Shown here piece by piece: positions 1 through 8,702 of a stretch of DNA of 64,000 nt. Under the pieces are notes generated by a model. That model had not been told where the DNA came from. It ran no database searches and was given only the letters and a program-made list of their open reading frames with translations. Every line of letters begins with the position of its first letter. Within the stretch, counting starts at the first letter, position 1. The position numbers and the translations under genes are program-made. Source of the DNA: Adiantum capillus-veneris (Eukaryota; Streptophyta; Polypodiopsida; Polypodiales; Pteridaceae); assembly GCA_014529385.2 (NCBI GenBank), contig CM043962.1:92578180-92642179 (forward strand), in the 5' to 3' direction.

Positions 1-89
1 AAAATATTCAGTAGTTGGCACATCACAATGCAACACAAATGCTTACATATGCATGTTACAAGGCATAGAAACATAACCTACCGATGAAC

Positions 90-439
90 ACTCCTCCAGC
101 ATAACCTAACAAGGTCCGGGCCAGGAGATATTCAACGGCTCTGTCATCACTCCTCCCGCATAACCTAAAAAGGTCCGGGCCAGGACATTTAGAGGCCTTT
201 TACAACCAAACACCCCCTAGACCGCAGCCTGCGTCGTTTGGAGGTGCTCAGAGTAACCACTGCTCAGACTTCTTAATACTCCTCCCGCATAACCATCCAG
301 GTCCGGGCCGGGAGTCATAACAACAATACTCCCCCCGTAAATAACCACAAGGGTCCAAGCCATGAGTAAAAAAAAAACAGCACTTTTCAATCATTCAATA
401 CTCCCCCCGCAAATAACCACAAGGGTCCGGGCCATGAGT
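90..439 (+). repeat. five scattered copies of a ~38 bp hairpin-capable motif
   Basis: Copies lie at 90-127, 149-186, 278-315, 328-367 and 400-439. Each begins ACTCC(T/C)CCCG, has a centre ATAACC...GGTCC(G/A)(G/A)GCC and ends in GGAGT or a variant (GAGTA). The outer ACTCC and GGAGT pair, so each unit can fold into a short stem. Spacing is irregular (about 20 to 90 bp), so this is not a simple tandem array. The copies lie in the internal leader of a minus-strand LTR element. Function unknown. Confidence 0.7.
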
Positions 440-1288
440 ATGAACAAGCATTCTCAAACATAATTTCTCACTTCTCCACCAGGGAGTAAAATCACCAATC
501 ATTGAAACCAATATCAAACCATAGTCAAACAATTCAAATCAGCACCAAAACAGGTTCAAAACAGATACCATCCATTTCAAACAAACAGGATCATCGAACA
601 AGATCAAACAAAACTCAAACATAAAAAGCAATCTCGACATCAGTCGAGCTCGAAAAGTTGATTGACTTTCCATCCTGAAACATGCATCAAAAATTAGGGT
701 TAGGTTTCTTCCATAGGGTCGTGGCCGAGCACAGCATGGTCCATCAGCTCTTGGACAAACAATTGGTGGCGATGGTAGTCCCAAGATATATCTGTCACAT
801 CGGACCTCCAAGGTCTTCAGCTCGTGAAGAGACATCTACTGAGAGATGTCGAGAAATTTCAAGTTATAAACTGTTAGGGTTTCCATGGCAAGCATTTCAG
901 GATACCCCACTCTGCCACAAGTTGCACTCCGAAGGAAGATGTCAGAAACCATATAACTTCGGACAAATTTTTTTCTTGAAAGCTTGCCAAGTACTTGGAA
1001 GTGTGCCGCTTGGTAGTTGTAGACATCAACATCTGCATGGCACTGCTTCTGAGAAAAACAATGACTTGAAACAAATCTGGATCCTTCTCCTACAAAGTGA
1101 TCTTAACTGGCTTATGCCCTATAAGACATGAGCGGTGAAGACGGGAGCGCGCCCGATGCGCAATGAAGTAAGGGTGGTTGTGGCTAATAAGTCCGGGATG
1201 GAGGCTGAAGATACCTCAAATAGATTTCCAAAAAGCTCCGTCTGCTCTTTTGTAGGACCGGTATGCTTTCAGAAAAGAACACGCTTGA
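440..1288 (-). other. internal leader of a minus-strand LTR retroelement, no recognisable gene
   Basis: This stretch follows, on the minus strand, the primer-binding site at 1291-1301 and would be the untranslated leader and gag start of that element, which continues past the left edge. Open frames of up to about 150 codons exist on both strands, but none shows a gag, protease or host motif. I regard them as chance frames. Confidence 0.4.
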
Positions 1289-1290
1289 TA

Positions 1291-1301
1291 CTCTAATACC
1301 A
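1291..1301 (-). other. primer-binding site (initiator-Met tRNA type)
   Basis: On the minus strand the sequence TGGTATTAGAG lies one base after the LTR end GTGACA. It matches the usual plant retroelement primer site TGGTATCAGAGC except for one base in the shared 11. It fixes the orientation of the LTR at 1303-1920 as a minus-strand 5' LTR. Confidence 0.7.
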
Positions 1302-1302
1302 G

Positions 1303-1920
1303 TGTCACAAGACGGGCACCACGTGCCAATAGAAAAGAACAGATTGAACAGACTTTTAGCACTTCATTACCAACTGAACTGAGAGAGAGAGAGAGACAAC
1401 ATGCGACATGGAGTGGCGGAATACCACCCCAGAGAGTATTGGCCCCAAACCTTGGCGCCCCTTTCGGGATTTCTTTATATTGCATCGACATAGTACAAGC
1501 CGGTACTACAGACTCTGCACCTTCGCCAGGAAGCATGCCAGAGAACGAGCCCTAACCTCATATTTAAAGGCCCTTGGCCTAAAAAGCAATTACAGTGAAA
1601 AGCCTTCAAAACTCAAAAGCTTCTGGTCCAAAAGCAAAGCCAAAAAGCTTGCCAGCGTAAATCCGTATAGCCTGCCACGTCATCAGCCAGCGCAAAACGT
1701 GGGAATCTCCCTGCTGCCCTTAGGGTTAGGGTTTCTACAGTTTTAGGGTTTCTGGCAAAAATTAGGGTTTGCAAGTTTTTGGGTTAGGATTTCTAGAATT
1801 AGGGTTTGCAAGTTTTAGGGTTAGGGTTTTCTAGAATTAGGGTTTCAGCAATTAGGGTTTCTTGCAAAAATTAGGGTTAGGGTTTCTGCTCTTAGGCAGC
1901 CACGTCATCACTTTGTGACA
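1303..1920 (-). repeat. Ty3/gypsy long terminal repeat, minus strand
   Basis: On the minus strand it starts TGTCACAAAGTGATGACG and ends GTGACA, with perfect 6 bp terminal inverted repeats TGTCAC/GTGACA and a primer site directly behind. The R/U5 part (near 1430-1480) matches the plus-strand LTRs near 6000 and 6555 through the shared phrase AAGAAAT(A/C)CCGAAAGG, so all belong to one family. The U3 part carries ACGT-core sites and a telomere-like run. The element body lies to the left and is mostly outside the window. Confidence 0.75.
1718..1890 (-). repeat. degenerate telomere-like TTTAGGG/AAACCCTAA run within an LTR
   Basis: Around ten copies of TTAGGGTT-type words are interspersed with TTTCTAGAA and TTTGCAAG spacers. 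Read on the minus strand, the LTR's coding sense, they are AAACCCTAA 'telo-box' words, which are known promoter elements in plants. They sit just inside the LTR's U3 end. Either a captured interstitial telomere tract or locally amplified telo-boxes could explain them. Confidence 0.6.
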
Positions 1921-1984
1921 GTTTAGGTCCCTCGGCCACATCTATAAGTTGGCTCCATTCTTTAGGCTTTGACACGTAGCAGTT

Positions 1985-2765
1985 TGTTACATCCTCTTGG
2001 GAATTCCCTGGTACCACAAGAACAACGTCGTGGTCAACTATTGGGCGAGAAAAGCAACTTTGACTACAAAGAAGGGCCGAACTATTGTACTTGATGTGAA
2101 ACTTAAGGCGAGTCTATCCCTATTGTATCGGCTTCGGCCATTTCCAAATTAATGAAATCTAGTCTATTTGTTTACTCGATCTTTTTGAAAGAGTTGAATG
2201 ATGAGAATAGGATAAATATGTCTGACCTTAATAAAGAACGCCAAGATTTTCTCCACACTCATGCCGATTGCTTTCAAAGGGCCTGCCAGGCGAGTTACCA
2301 CCCGCTCATCTTGAGGATCATACCATTGATCTGATACCTGGAAGCACACCACTGAACCGGCCACCTTACCGTGTGAGCTGAGCCCCGAATGAAGAAATTA
2401 TGAACCAAGTAAAAGACCTCTTGGAAAAGGGTCTTGTCTAGCCTAGTACTTCACCATACTGCTCTCCAGTGTTGTTAGTTTTGAAGAAAGACGCATCTTG
2501 GAGAATGTGCATTGACTATAGAGCTCTCAACAAAATCACCATCAAGAACAGAATTTCGATTCCAAGGATCGATGATATTCTAGACCGACTACAGGGATCC
2601 TCTTGTTTCAGCAGGATCGATTTGAAGAGCGAATATCATCAGATCCGAATCGCGCCACGAGATGTCTACAAGCCAGCTTTTCGGACGACTTTTGGATTAT
2701 TTGAGTTTTTGGTGATGCCTTTTGGCCTAACCAATGCTCCAACGACATTTGGGGACCCACAAAGG
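1985..2765 (+). pseudogene. Ty3 reverse transcriptase fragment
   Basis: The frame opens with the protease/RT linker (LGIPWYHKNN near 2000), shifts near 2130 and 2290, and enters RT with a 'SP(V)[18 protein letters not shown]' block (near 2465-2530), then the [13 protein letters not shown] block and [21 protein letters not shown]. Translation stops at 2768, directly after the FGLTNAP box. The catalytic YxDD segment that should follow is deleted, so the enzyme is dead. Frames join directly into RNase H. Confidence 0.85.
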
Positions 2766-2993
2766 TGAATGCCTTTCAGACATTGAAAGAGAAATTGACT
2801 ACAAGACCAGTTTTGACTTTGCCGAACTTGCAGAAGTCATTTGAAGTATATTGTGATGCTTGTGGTCGTAGTCTGGGTGCAGTCTTAATGCAAGAAGGCC
2901 ATGTCATTGCCTACGAAAGCCGATTGTTTTCAAGGCAATTGACAGCACAGATTTATGAGAAAGAGTTCTTGGCCGTTATCCATGCTCTTACTC
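2765..2993 (+). pseudogene. Ty3 RNase H fragment
   Basis: The stretch reads NAFQTLKEKLTTRPVL, then FEVYCDACGRSLGAVLMQ, HVIAYESRLF and YEKEFLAVIHAL, all standard Ty3 RNase H landmarks, including the D of 'YCDAC' and the E of 'YEKEFLAV'. Similarity is lost after QWQHYL, where the C-terminal half is deleted. Confidence 0.85.
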
Positions 2994-3061
2994 AGTGGCA
3001 ACATTACCTATTCGCAGCGGATTTGGCACATATACGGATTTCGCAAATATTTTCCTACGGA

Positions 3062-3378
3062 ATGGGGAGATGGTAGCGGGATATTCCATTCGGGATGCCT
3101 ACTTGATGAGGAAACGATGTTGTGCGTTACACAACCGTTGAGGGAAAAGGTTTTAACCGAATGCCACTGTCCACCTTTTACGGGTCACCGCGGCATAGCT
3201 ACCACCTTGAAAGGTGTGGAGAGATACTTCTTTTGGCCGGGACCCAAGAAGGATGTGGACGATTTTGTACGCAGTTGCTTAGTATGCAAAAAGGTCAAGT
3301 TTGACAGGCATAAAGCACTCGGATTGTTACATCCTTTACCCATACCCACCCGCCCCCAAGAAAGTATTGCAATGGATT
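3062..3378 (+). pseudogene. Ty3 integrase N-terminal zinc-finger region, interrupted
   Basis: The segment begins GYSIRDAYLM, shifts frame, and continues as TECHCPPFTGHRGIATT and KDVDDFVRSCLVCKKVK. That is the H-H-C-C zinc-binding fold (two His in the CHCPPFTGH area, C..C in SCLVC). It stops at 3378, where the hAT-like element is inserted, and the integrase reading continues in the same frame from 3986. Confidence 0.85.
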
Positions 3379-3977
3379 CAAGGTTGCATCCGTACGTACG
3401 TACGGATTCTATCCGTACCGTACGGTTCAGTACGTACGGATAGGTTCCGTACACGGTTCCCCCCCCCCCCTATTGGGTCCTTCAATCCTATTTAAGCTGA
3501 TTTCAGTCCTCATCATCATCTTCAGTCCTATTTCAACCCTGTTTCAGCTAAGTGTGCGGTTTTTAGTGCTTACTAGTTATTAGAGTCGAGACTCCATACT
3601 TCAATCTTGGATTTATCATTTTCATGATTCATTATGTATTTATTTTGATTCTCTTAGTTTTATGTGACCATGATAGCAGACATCTGATACTATTTGTTTG
3701 TAAACATTGATCAATGGTTAGCTAATCTCAGCTTTGCCTTTTCATTGTTCAGTTAGAGTCGTGGACTCCATTTTTGGTATTTGTAACGGTGTATTGTTGA
3801 TATGCTAGTCTTTATTTGAAGTCTTGGTGAATACATAAGTAAATGTACGAAGTACTCTCAGCTTTAGGCTTTGTGGAAAAAAGGACGAATTTTTACGTAC
3901 CTAAAAACTCAATCCATTCTGTACTACGTACCTTACGTACCGAATTTGTACCGAACACTACGTACCTAACTACCTTG
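3379..3977. mobile_element. hAT-like MITE (599 bp) inside integrase
   Basis: The element is bounded by perfect 8 bp direct repeats AATGGATT at 3371-3378 and 3978-3985. Its ends are inverted: CAAGGTTGCATCCGTACGTA on the left, and CAAGGTAGTTAGGTACGTAG on the right when read in reverse complement. An 8 bp duplication and short CA-starting termini are the hallmark of the hAT superfamily. Subterminal regions are packed with GTACGTACG/CCGTAC words, a possible set of transposase-binding sites. There is no transposase frame, so it is non-autonomous. Without it the flanking integrase frame would be continuous. Confidence 0.85.
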
Positions 3978-3985
3978 AATGGATT

Positions 3986-4734
3986 TCATTTTTGATCTCC
4001 CGAGAACACAGAGTGGTCACAATAGTATCTGACTGTTATTGACAGATTTAGCAAGCAAGCTCATTTCATTCCAGTAAAGAAAACAGTCAAGCCGGATCAC
4101 TTAGCGAGACTGTTTGTGGCCCAGATCTTCAGATTACATAGCATGCCTGAGACGATTGTCTCCGACAGGGACCCCAGTATTTACGAGTTTGTTTTGGAAG
4201 GCTATTTGGGAGAACATTGGCACGCGGGTGAAGTTTTCATCATCGTTCCACCCGCAAACTGACGGGCAATCAGAGATTGCCAATTCAATGGTACTAGATT
4301 TATTGAAGTCTTACATCTCGGATCAAAAGACTCAATGGGAAAAGTATTTACCTTTAGTGGAATTTGCCTACAATAACACGATACACTCTTCGACGGGGAA
4401 GGCGCCATCTAAGATTATTGAAGGTGATATGAAGGTTCCACCCTTCCTAAGCACGAAAGATAAGATTTTTGAAGCTGACGAGTACACGCATGACTTGGAC
4501 ATGGCTTTTGCCAAGGTCCCCGAGGCTTTGCAAAAATCTCAAGAAAGACGGAAAAACGCAGCAAATTGCTATCGGCGTGATTTGAGATTGAAGGAGAACG
4601 ATTGGGTGCTCTTATGTTTTGAGAAGGCACACCTCAGAAAGAAACAGGAAAATGAGAGACTTTTTCCAAAGCTTAGTAGGCGATACTACGGACCTTTCCA
4701 AATTTCCGAAAAGATTAATGGTCTCCTTTAGATT
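3986..4734 (+). pseudogene. Ty3 integrase catalytic core and C-terminal region
   Basis: Reading resumes with FIFDLPRTQSGHNSI, then a stop/frameshift, FSKQAHFIPVKK, and the second catalytic region 'TIVSDRDP'. It shifts frame near 4180 and reads FHPQTDGQSEIANSMV (third catalytic Glu), LPLVEFAYNNTIHSSTGKAP, and the GPY-like end RRYYGPFQISEKIN. The core motifs are recognisable, but two frameshifts break it. Confidence 0.85.
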
Positions 4735-5041
4735 GAAGCTGCCTGATACTTGGAGAATTCACAATGCTTTTCATATGAGTCTCTTGAAGCCTTTTAAAGG
4801 CGATGTGCCCAAAGATGGGGAGCCTAATGAGCAACCCGAAGTGGAAGAAAACGAGGAGATCCTTGTTCCAAAACAGATATTGGCACACAAAGACAGAAAG
4901 ATTAAGGGTAAAGTGATAAGGCGGTTCTTTGTTAAATTCAAAAACTATCCTGCATTGGATGCAAAGTGGATGGAGGAGGAGGACCTAGCAGATACTCCTC
5001 AAATTGTGAATCTTTACCTTAAAGCATTTAGATTAGCATAG
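4735..5041 (+). pseudogene. chromodomain tail of Ty3 integrase
   Basis: After the GPY-like block the frame reads LKLPDTWRIHNAFHMSLLKPF, then an acidic linker and VPKQILAHKDRKIKGK, FFVKFKNYPALDAKWMEEEDL and a stop at 5041. The 'VKFKNYPALDAKWMEEEDL' stretch has the layout of a chromodomain (xVKWxxxxxxxxTWExxxxL). This places the element in the chromovirus branch, whose chromodomains are thought to guide insertion to particular chromatin. Confidence 0.8.
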
Positions 5042-5527
5042 TCTATTCTAAATGGAACCCCGAACTCAGCTTGGGCGGAATCTGGTGCAACGGGTATGCA
5101 CAAGAGGGGAGTCACTCCGCCCCTTTGTCAACAAATTGCCTCGATTTTTGATACTAAAGTCACTGATGTCTTTTTGAGTTTCAGGGATACTGTGAGCTGA
5201 CAGTATTCTGTTGTATGACTTTATGAACTGAAATTCCCGATAATATTATTCTTATTTGTTCTTGACTTGTTTAAGTGCATGAACTGATAGACGAAATGAC
5301 TGCAGCATTTTGGTATGAACGATCTCGATAGACGTGATTGCAATAAGGATTAGTCAATCGGGCATCTCTTAGGTCCTGAGTAAATCTAGATGCAATTGCT
5401 AAATACGTTGCTACATGTGCTAGATGTGTGTTCCTAGTGCGTCCGTACTAACAGTCAGTGTCTGCTAAGACAGTTTATGGCCTCTGTCTGTTTTGCAGGC
5501 GTAATCGAGGGCGATTACAATGCTTTC
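5042..5527 (+). other. 3' untranslated region of the chromovirus
   Basis: No coding motif is visible between the chromodomain stop codon and the polypurine tract. The stretch contains an unremarkable AT-rich sequence, as expected between pol and the 3' LTR. Confidence 0.5.
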
Positions 5528-5536
5528 AAGAGGGGG
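5528..5536 (+). other. polypurine tract
   Basis: The sequence AAGAGGGGG lies two bases before the LTR start TGTCAC. It is the expected primer for second-strand synthesis and confirms a plus-strand element. Confidence 0.75.
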
Positions 5537-5551
5537 TATGTCACAAACCTA

Positions 5552-5690
5552 TGACGTGGCAGACAGTACACATACACACACCCTCCCTTGGCATGGACAG
5601 TCTCGGATTTTCCGCCGAATGCTGACGTGGCACTACCGTACGGACATTTCCGGAATTCACGACGCGTTTTGCAAGACTGATGACGTGGCA
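5552..5690 (+). promoter_or_regulatory. three TGACGTGGCA (bZIP/ABRE-type) sites in LTR U3
   Basis: Exact copies of TGACGTGGCA lie at 5552-5561, 5623-5632 and 5681-5690, the last two followed after a few bases by GTACGGA(C/T). The ACGT core with GGC flank is the classic plant bZIP/ABRE target. Relatives of the sites recur in the other LTR pieces (6253-6262, 6277-6286, and inverted at 6775-6784, 6820-6829, 6913-6922, 1673-1682, 1898-1907). They are likely enhancer modules of this LTR family. Confidence 0.6.
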
Positions 5691-5894
5691 ACAACGTACG
5701 GATTTGTTGCAGCTTTTCTCTACGCAAAGTGGGCTGCTTTATTCTACGCTATGGCTGAAGGAAATTCCTATGCAAAAAACTTGCTTTATTTTGGAGTTGC
5801 TTTATTTACCAAGGCTTGAGAGGAATTGCCTTTATTTTTTAATGCTTTTTAATGGGCAGCTTTTGGGGCTCTGCTTTTGGCATCCCTTGTAAAC

Positions 5895-5904
5895 CTTTAT
5901 AAGT
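5895..5904 (+). promoter_or_regulatory. LTR TATA box
   Basis: CTTTATAAGT lies about 360 bp into the LTR, ahead of the conserved R-like region. The equivalent place in the neighbouring LTR fragment reads GTAAAGTTTAAAAGAGG and is weaker. Confidence 0.45.
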
Positions 5905-6158
5905 GAGGTTTGGGCTCTCACTTCTCAGAGCATCTGGACACAGAGTCTGAGAGTGAGACCCTCCCACTCCCTTGTACTTTGAGTTGCAGATTAATACAAA
6001 AAGAAATACCGAAAGAGGCGCCAGTCTTTGGGGTTAATATCTTTAGGCATGGAACTCCGTCGGGCGTGTCGAATCAATTGTAAACTGTGAATTGTTTTGA
6101 AGTGAATCCCTATTGTGTCGCGGTAGAATCTTGACTTGGAGTATCCTAGTTTGTTACA

Positions 6159-6625
6159 AAGAGAACTTATGAAGCACCGGCCAAGGGCCTAAAACCCTAA
6201 GAGACAAAAGCTTGATCTCTGGAAGGGATTTCTGTAAATCGCGCTGGCATGCTAACGTGGCAAATCGTACGGATGTTGACGTGGCAGGCCTGTACGGATC
6301 TCCGCAAATTGCCTTGTTGGTGCCACATGGCAGGCTATACGGATTTCCGCGATTTAGGCTAACAGCTTTTGGCGCTAGCATGAGAGACCAGAGCTTTTGG
6401 GTGGAAGTGCTTTTGAACCTGATGCTTTTGGGGCTCTGCTTTTGGGCATCCCTTGTAAAGTTTAAAAGAGGCTTTTGGGCCTCACTCTGCAGAGCATCTG
6501 AAAGCAGAGTCTCAGAGCACAAGGCCCTCGGTAGTTGTACCTTGTTGAAATCAATAAATAAAGAAATACCGAAAGGGACGCAAGTCTTTGAAGCCAATGC
6601 TTCTAGGCACAGAACTCTGCCGTAC
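6159..6625 (+). repeat. plus-strand LTR fragment of the same Ty3 family
   Basis: The middle and right part repeat the LTR at 5539-6158: GGGGCTCTGCTTTTGGGCAT (near 6429), CAGAGCATCTGAAAGCAGAG, and AAGAAATACCGAAAGGGACG (near 6553). Two ACGTGGCA sites lie at 6253-6286. It has no TG..CA ends that I could define and stops where an inverted LTR piece begins. Confidence 0.7.
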
Positions 6626-6935
6626 TCAAAAGCAAAAGTTCCAAAAGCTTCAAACTTAAAAGTAAATAAGTCCAAAATACTTATGGCTCCAAAGACTGCC
6701 CAAAAAGCAGTCACCACAATGTATGGAGATTCCCTTCAGCTATCAACGCAAAAAGCGGGCCTGTCCGTACAGCCTGCCACGTCAAGCTGTATACGGAATT
6801 TTCGGATGTTCTATATTGCTGCCACGTTAGCGTTCGTACCACCTCCCACATCAACATGTTAGCGTAGAATCCGAGAATCCGTACAATCAGCACGCGTGTG
6901 TCCGGACATAATTGCCACGTCATCAATTTGTGACA
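6626..6935 (-). repeat. minus-strand LTR 5' fragment of the same Ty3 family
   Basis: Read on the minus strand it starts at 6935 with TGTCACAAATTGATGACGTG, like the other LTR starts, and carries three inverted ACGT sites. It ends near 6626 where it meets the plus-strand fragment, giving a tail-to-tail joined pair of LTR pieces. The exact junction is approximate. Confidence 0.7.
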
Positions 6936-7781
6936 GCTCAACACGGAGGGAACGGGAGCACTAGAGAGAGGAGAGAGATCGATGGCAAAACTCAAAAGGG
7001 AGAGAGAAAATGTTTGTGCTGAAAGAATACGCTAGAGAGAGGAGATTGCACACAAAAACGCCACAGAGAATGCGCTAGAGAGTGTACCCAAATGTTGGAA
7101 CTCTGCATGTATCAAATCATTAGTACACGTGCACATGGAGAGGGAGGAGGGTGTCTGCGATTTGCCCTGCTCGGTTAGAACCACGACCCCCAAAAATTGG
7201 TTGAAATGTTGATAAATGTGCAAGCTCACTAAAAGTTACCTATAACACACATTTAACAACACAAATGCAGAACACTGGAGACTATGACCCAAGAAACCCT
7301 AGGAACAGGGGCTCGCCTCATGCGAGCCTACTGGGTGGGCGACACAGTGGAATGCACCGCCAAGAAAAGGTATGCCTACCTCAGATACGGCCAAGCACAG
7401 CCACAAAACAGCCCCCACTCCTTAATCTTGTCCTAGGAGATATTGGAGCCACCACCGGACAAGAATCTGAATTCTAACAAGAACATCTCAATGTGGTTGA
7501 CATGAGCAAGTTCATTGCCCACTAACACAACCAGAGTTCTTATACTTTAATGATGTGTAGGAGCAAACAATTTTCCATGCTTGATCTCCAACTCAAGAGG
7601 TTGCACGCCGATGTCTAAAAGCAACCGTTTGCTATGTACTTGCTCTGCGCAACATATACAAGATTGCAGTCCCCATACAATATACATTAAGCAGGAAACC
7701 AGTTGTGCCTGCTCTTCCCAAGCACAGAGCAAACACAAACCAACACGTGCGTATATGGAAATTGAGAGAGAAGAAACTAAC
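6936..7781 (-). other. putative intron 1 of the GCS1-like gene; no exon found
   Basis: This lies downstream of the GCS1-like exon on the minus strand. I looked for the expected second exon, which should begin with the residues FQGEHKE, and did not find it. The stretch holds short purine-rich GAGAGA blocks and no convincing coding sequence. The following 7 kb on this strand are retroelement sequence. Confidence 0.4.
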
Positions 7782-8042
7782 TTGAGAGAGGTCAGAGATT
7801 TTTGGCCCTGGAAATGGTGTGATGTGAGTGGGAAGCTGTAATGGCCCATTTCGAGATCTCATGCTGTAGAACAGAACCACTATCAAGGAGATGAAGACGA
7901 GGAAGAGAAGGACCCAGTTACGAGAAGAGGAACGCTCCCTTCTCTTCTCCTTTGAGGGTTTAGAATGAGCTTTTCGGGGGTTCGTTTGCTGCGAGCTGCT
8001 CGTAGCAACCCTTGCTGATCGTCTCTCCTGCAATGACGCCAT
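7782..8042 (-). CDS. GCS1: first exon of mannosyl-oligosaccharide glucosidase (glucosidase I, GCS1-like)
   Basis: Eighty-seven codons starting MASLQERRSARVATSS. A basic Ser/Arg-rich cytosolic tail is followed by one hydrophobic segment (NWVLLFLVFISLIVVLFYSM, about residues 43-62), then the luminal stem ending ITPFPGPKISDLSQ. This layout and the ITPFPxPKxxDLS phrase match the N-terminus of plant glucosidase I, the ER type II membrane enzyme that removes the outermost glucose from N-glycan precursors. The exon ends in phase 0 at a GT donor (CTCTCAA|GTTAGT), exactly where the family continues with FQGEHKE. I chose Met at 8042 (ACTATGGCG, good plant context); an in-frame Met lies at 8051. The catalytic GH63 domain is not in the window, so this is either the start of a gene with a huge intron or a stranded exon. 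Confidence 0.7.
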
Positions 8043-8688
8043 AGTATTCATTGCAATAGTATTGAGCTCCGATCACTCGGGGGGTGGAGATGAAAGCATT
8101 TTCATGGCCCTTTTGTTCACACAAGCTCGACGGAAGCAAGCTCGGGGGCACTTCCGCTCCCCCTCCCGTTCACACGGAGGCAACAGAAGAGATCTAACTT
8201 GGGGAAGTTCACATGATAGCTTCGATTTTGAGCTATCCAGTAACCAAAGAAACTACTAGCCATTCGATTCTAAAAACTAGAGTGCTTCATTAGCCGCATT
8301 TGTATTGAATTGAAGTGAGTCCAAGGGTAGGAGAAAACAAGAACCTAGAAGAGAAAAGCTTAGAGAGAGAGAGAGAGAGCTTGTGATTTGTTTTCCACAA
8401 ATTATGTAACCTCGAGTTGACATGCTCATGTGTTTACAACACCACGATCTTCATGTCCCAATTTTGATATGTCTAAATATTTCCTTAGCTTTTAGATTGT
8501 ATTAATTCTTTGATTTAATATCGCTGTATTGTGTGCATTTTTGTCATTTGTGTAAGTGTGGTTGTATCATTTGAAGATTCAACAAGAGAATACATCTCTG
8601 GAGAAGAAAATGGAGAGAAAGAGAGAGATCGTTAGCTTCATGTTTCCTTGTTTTTTGATTGGTACCTTCCTTAATATGTTATGATCGT
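8043..8688 (-). promoter_or_regulatory. 5' UTR/promoter region of the GCS1-like exon
   Basis: The stretch upstream of the exon has no coding signal. A GAGAGA run lies near 8362-8380 and AT-rich sequence near 8440-8560. I could not pick a convincing TATA box or start site. Confidence 0.3.
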
Positions 8689-8702
8689 GAGGCCCCAATT
8701 TT

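Larger units (their letters stand above)
1985..6158 (+). mobile_element. 5'-truncated Ty3/gypsy chromovirus remnant with 3' LTR
   Basis: The order of parts is end of protease, RT, RNase H, integrase zinc finger, integrase core, chromodomain, polypurine tract and 3' LTR, which is the Ty3 order. Gag and the 5' LTR are missing: coding sequence begins abruptly near 1985. There are several frameshifts and stops, two internal deletions (RT to RNase H near 2760, RNase H to integrase near 3000) and a DNA transposon in the integrase. It cannot be active by itself. The LTR just to its left points the other way, so that junction is a rearrangement. Confidence 0.85.
5539..6158 (+). repeat. Ty3/gypsy 3' LTR, 620 bp
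   Basis: It starts TGTCACAAACCTATGACGTG and ends TTTGTTACA, preceded by a polypurine tract. It has a TATA-like CTTTATAAGT at 5895-5904, and the transcript start/R region probably follows. The conserved AAGAAATACCGAAAG block near 6001 is shared with the LTRs at 1303-1920 and 6159-6625. Length agrees with the minus-strand copy (618 bp). Confidence 0.85.

Noticed and set aside
682-1131. Open frame of 149 codons on the plus strand as a host gene
   Set aside because: It overlaps frames on the other strand, lies in the leader of an LTR element and shows no domain or convincing composition.
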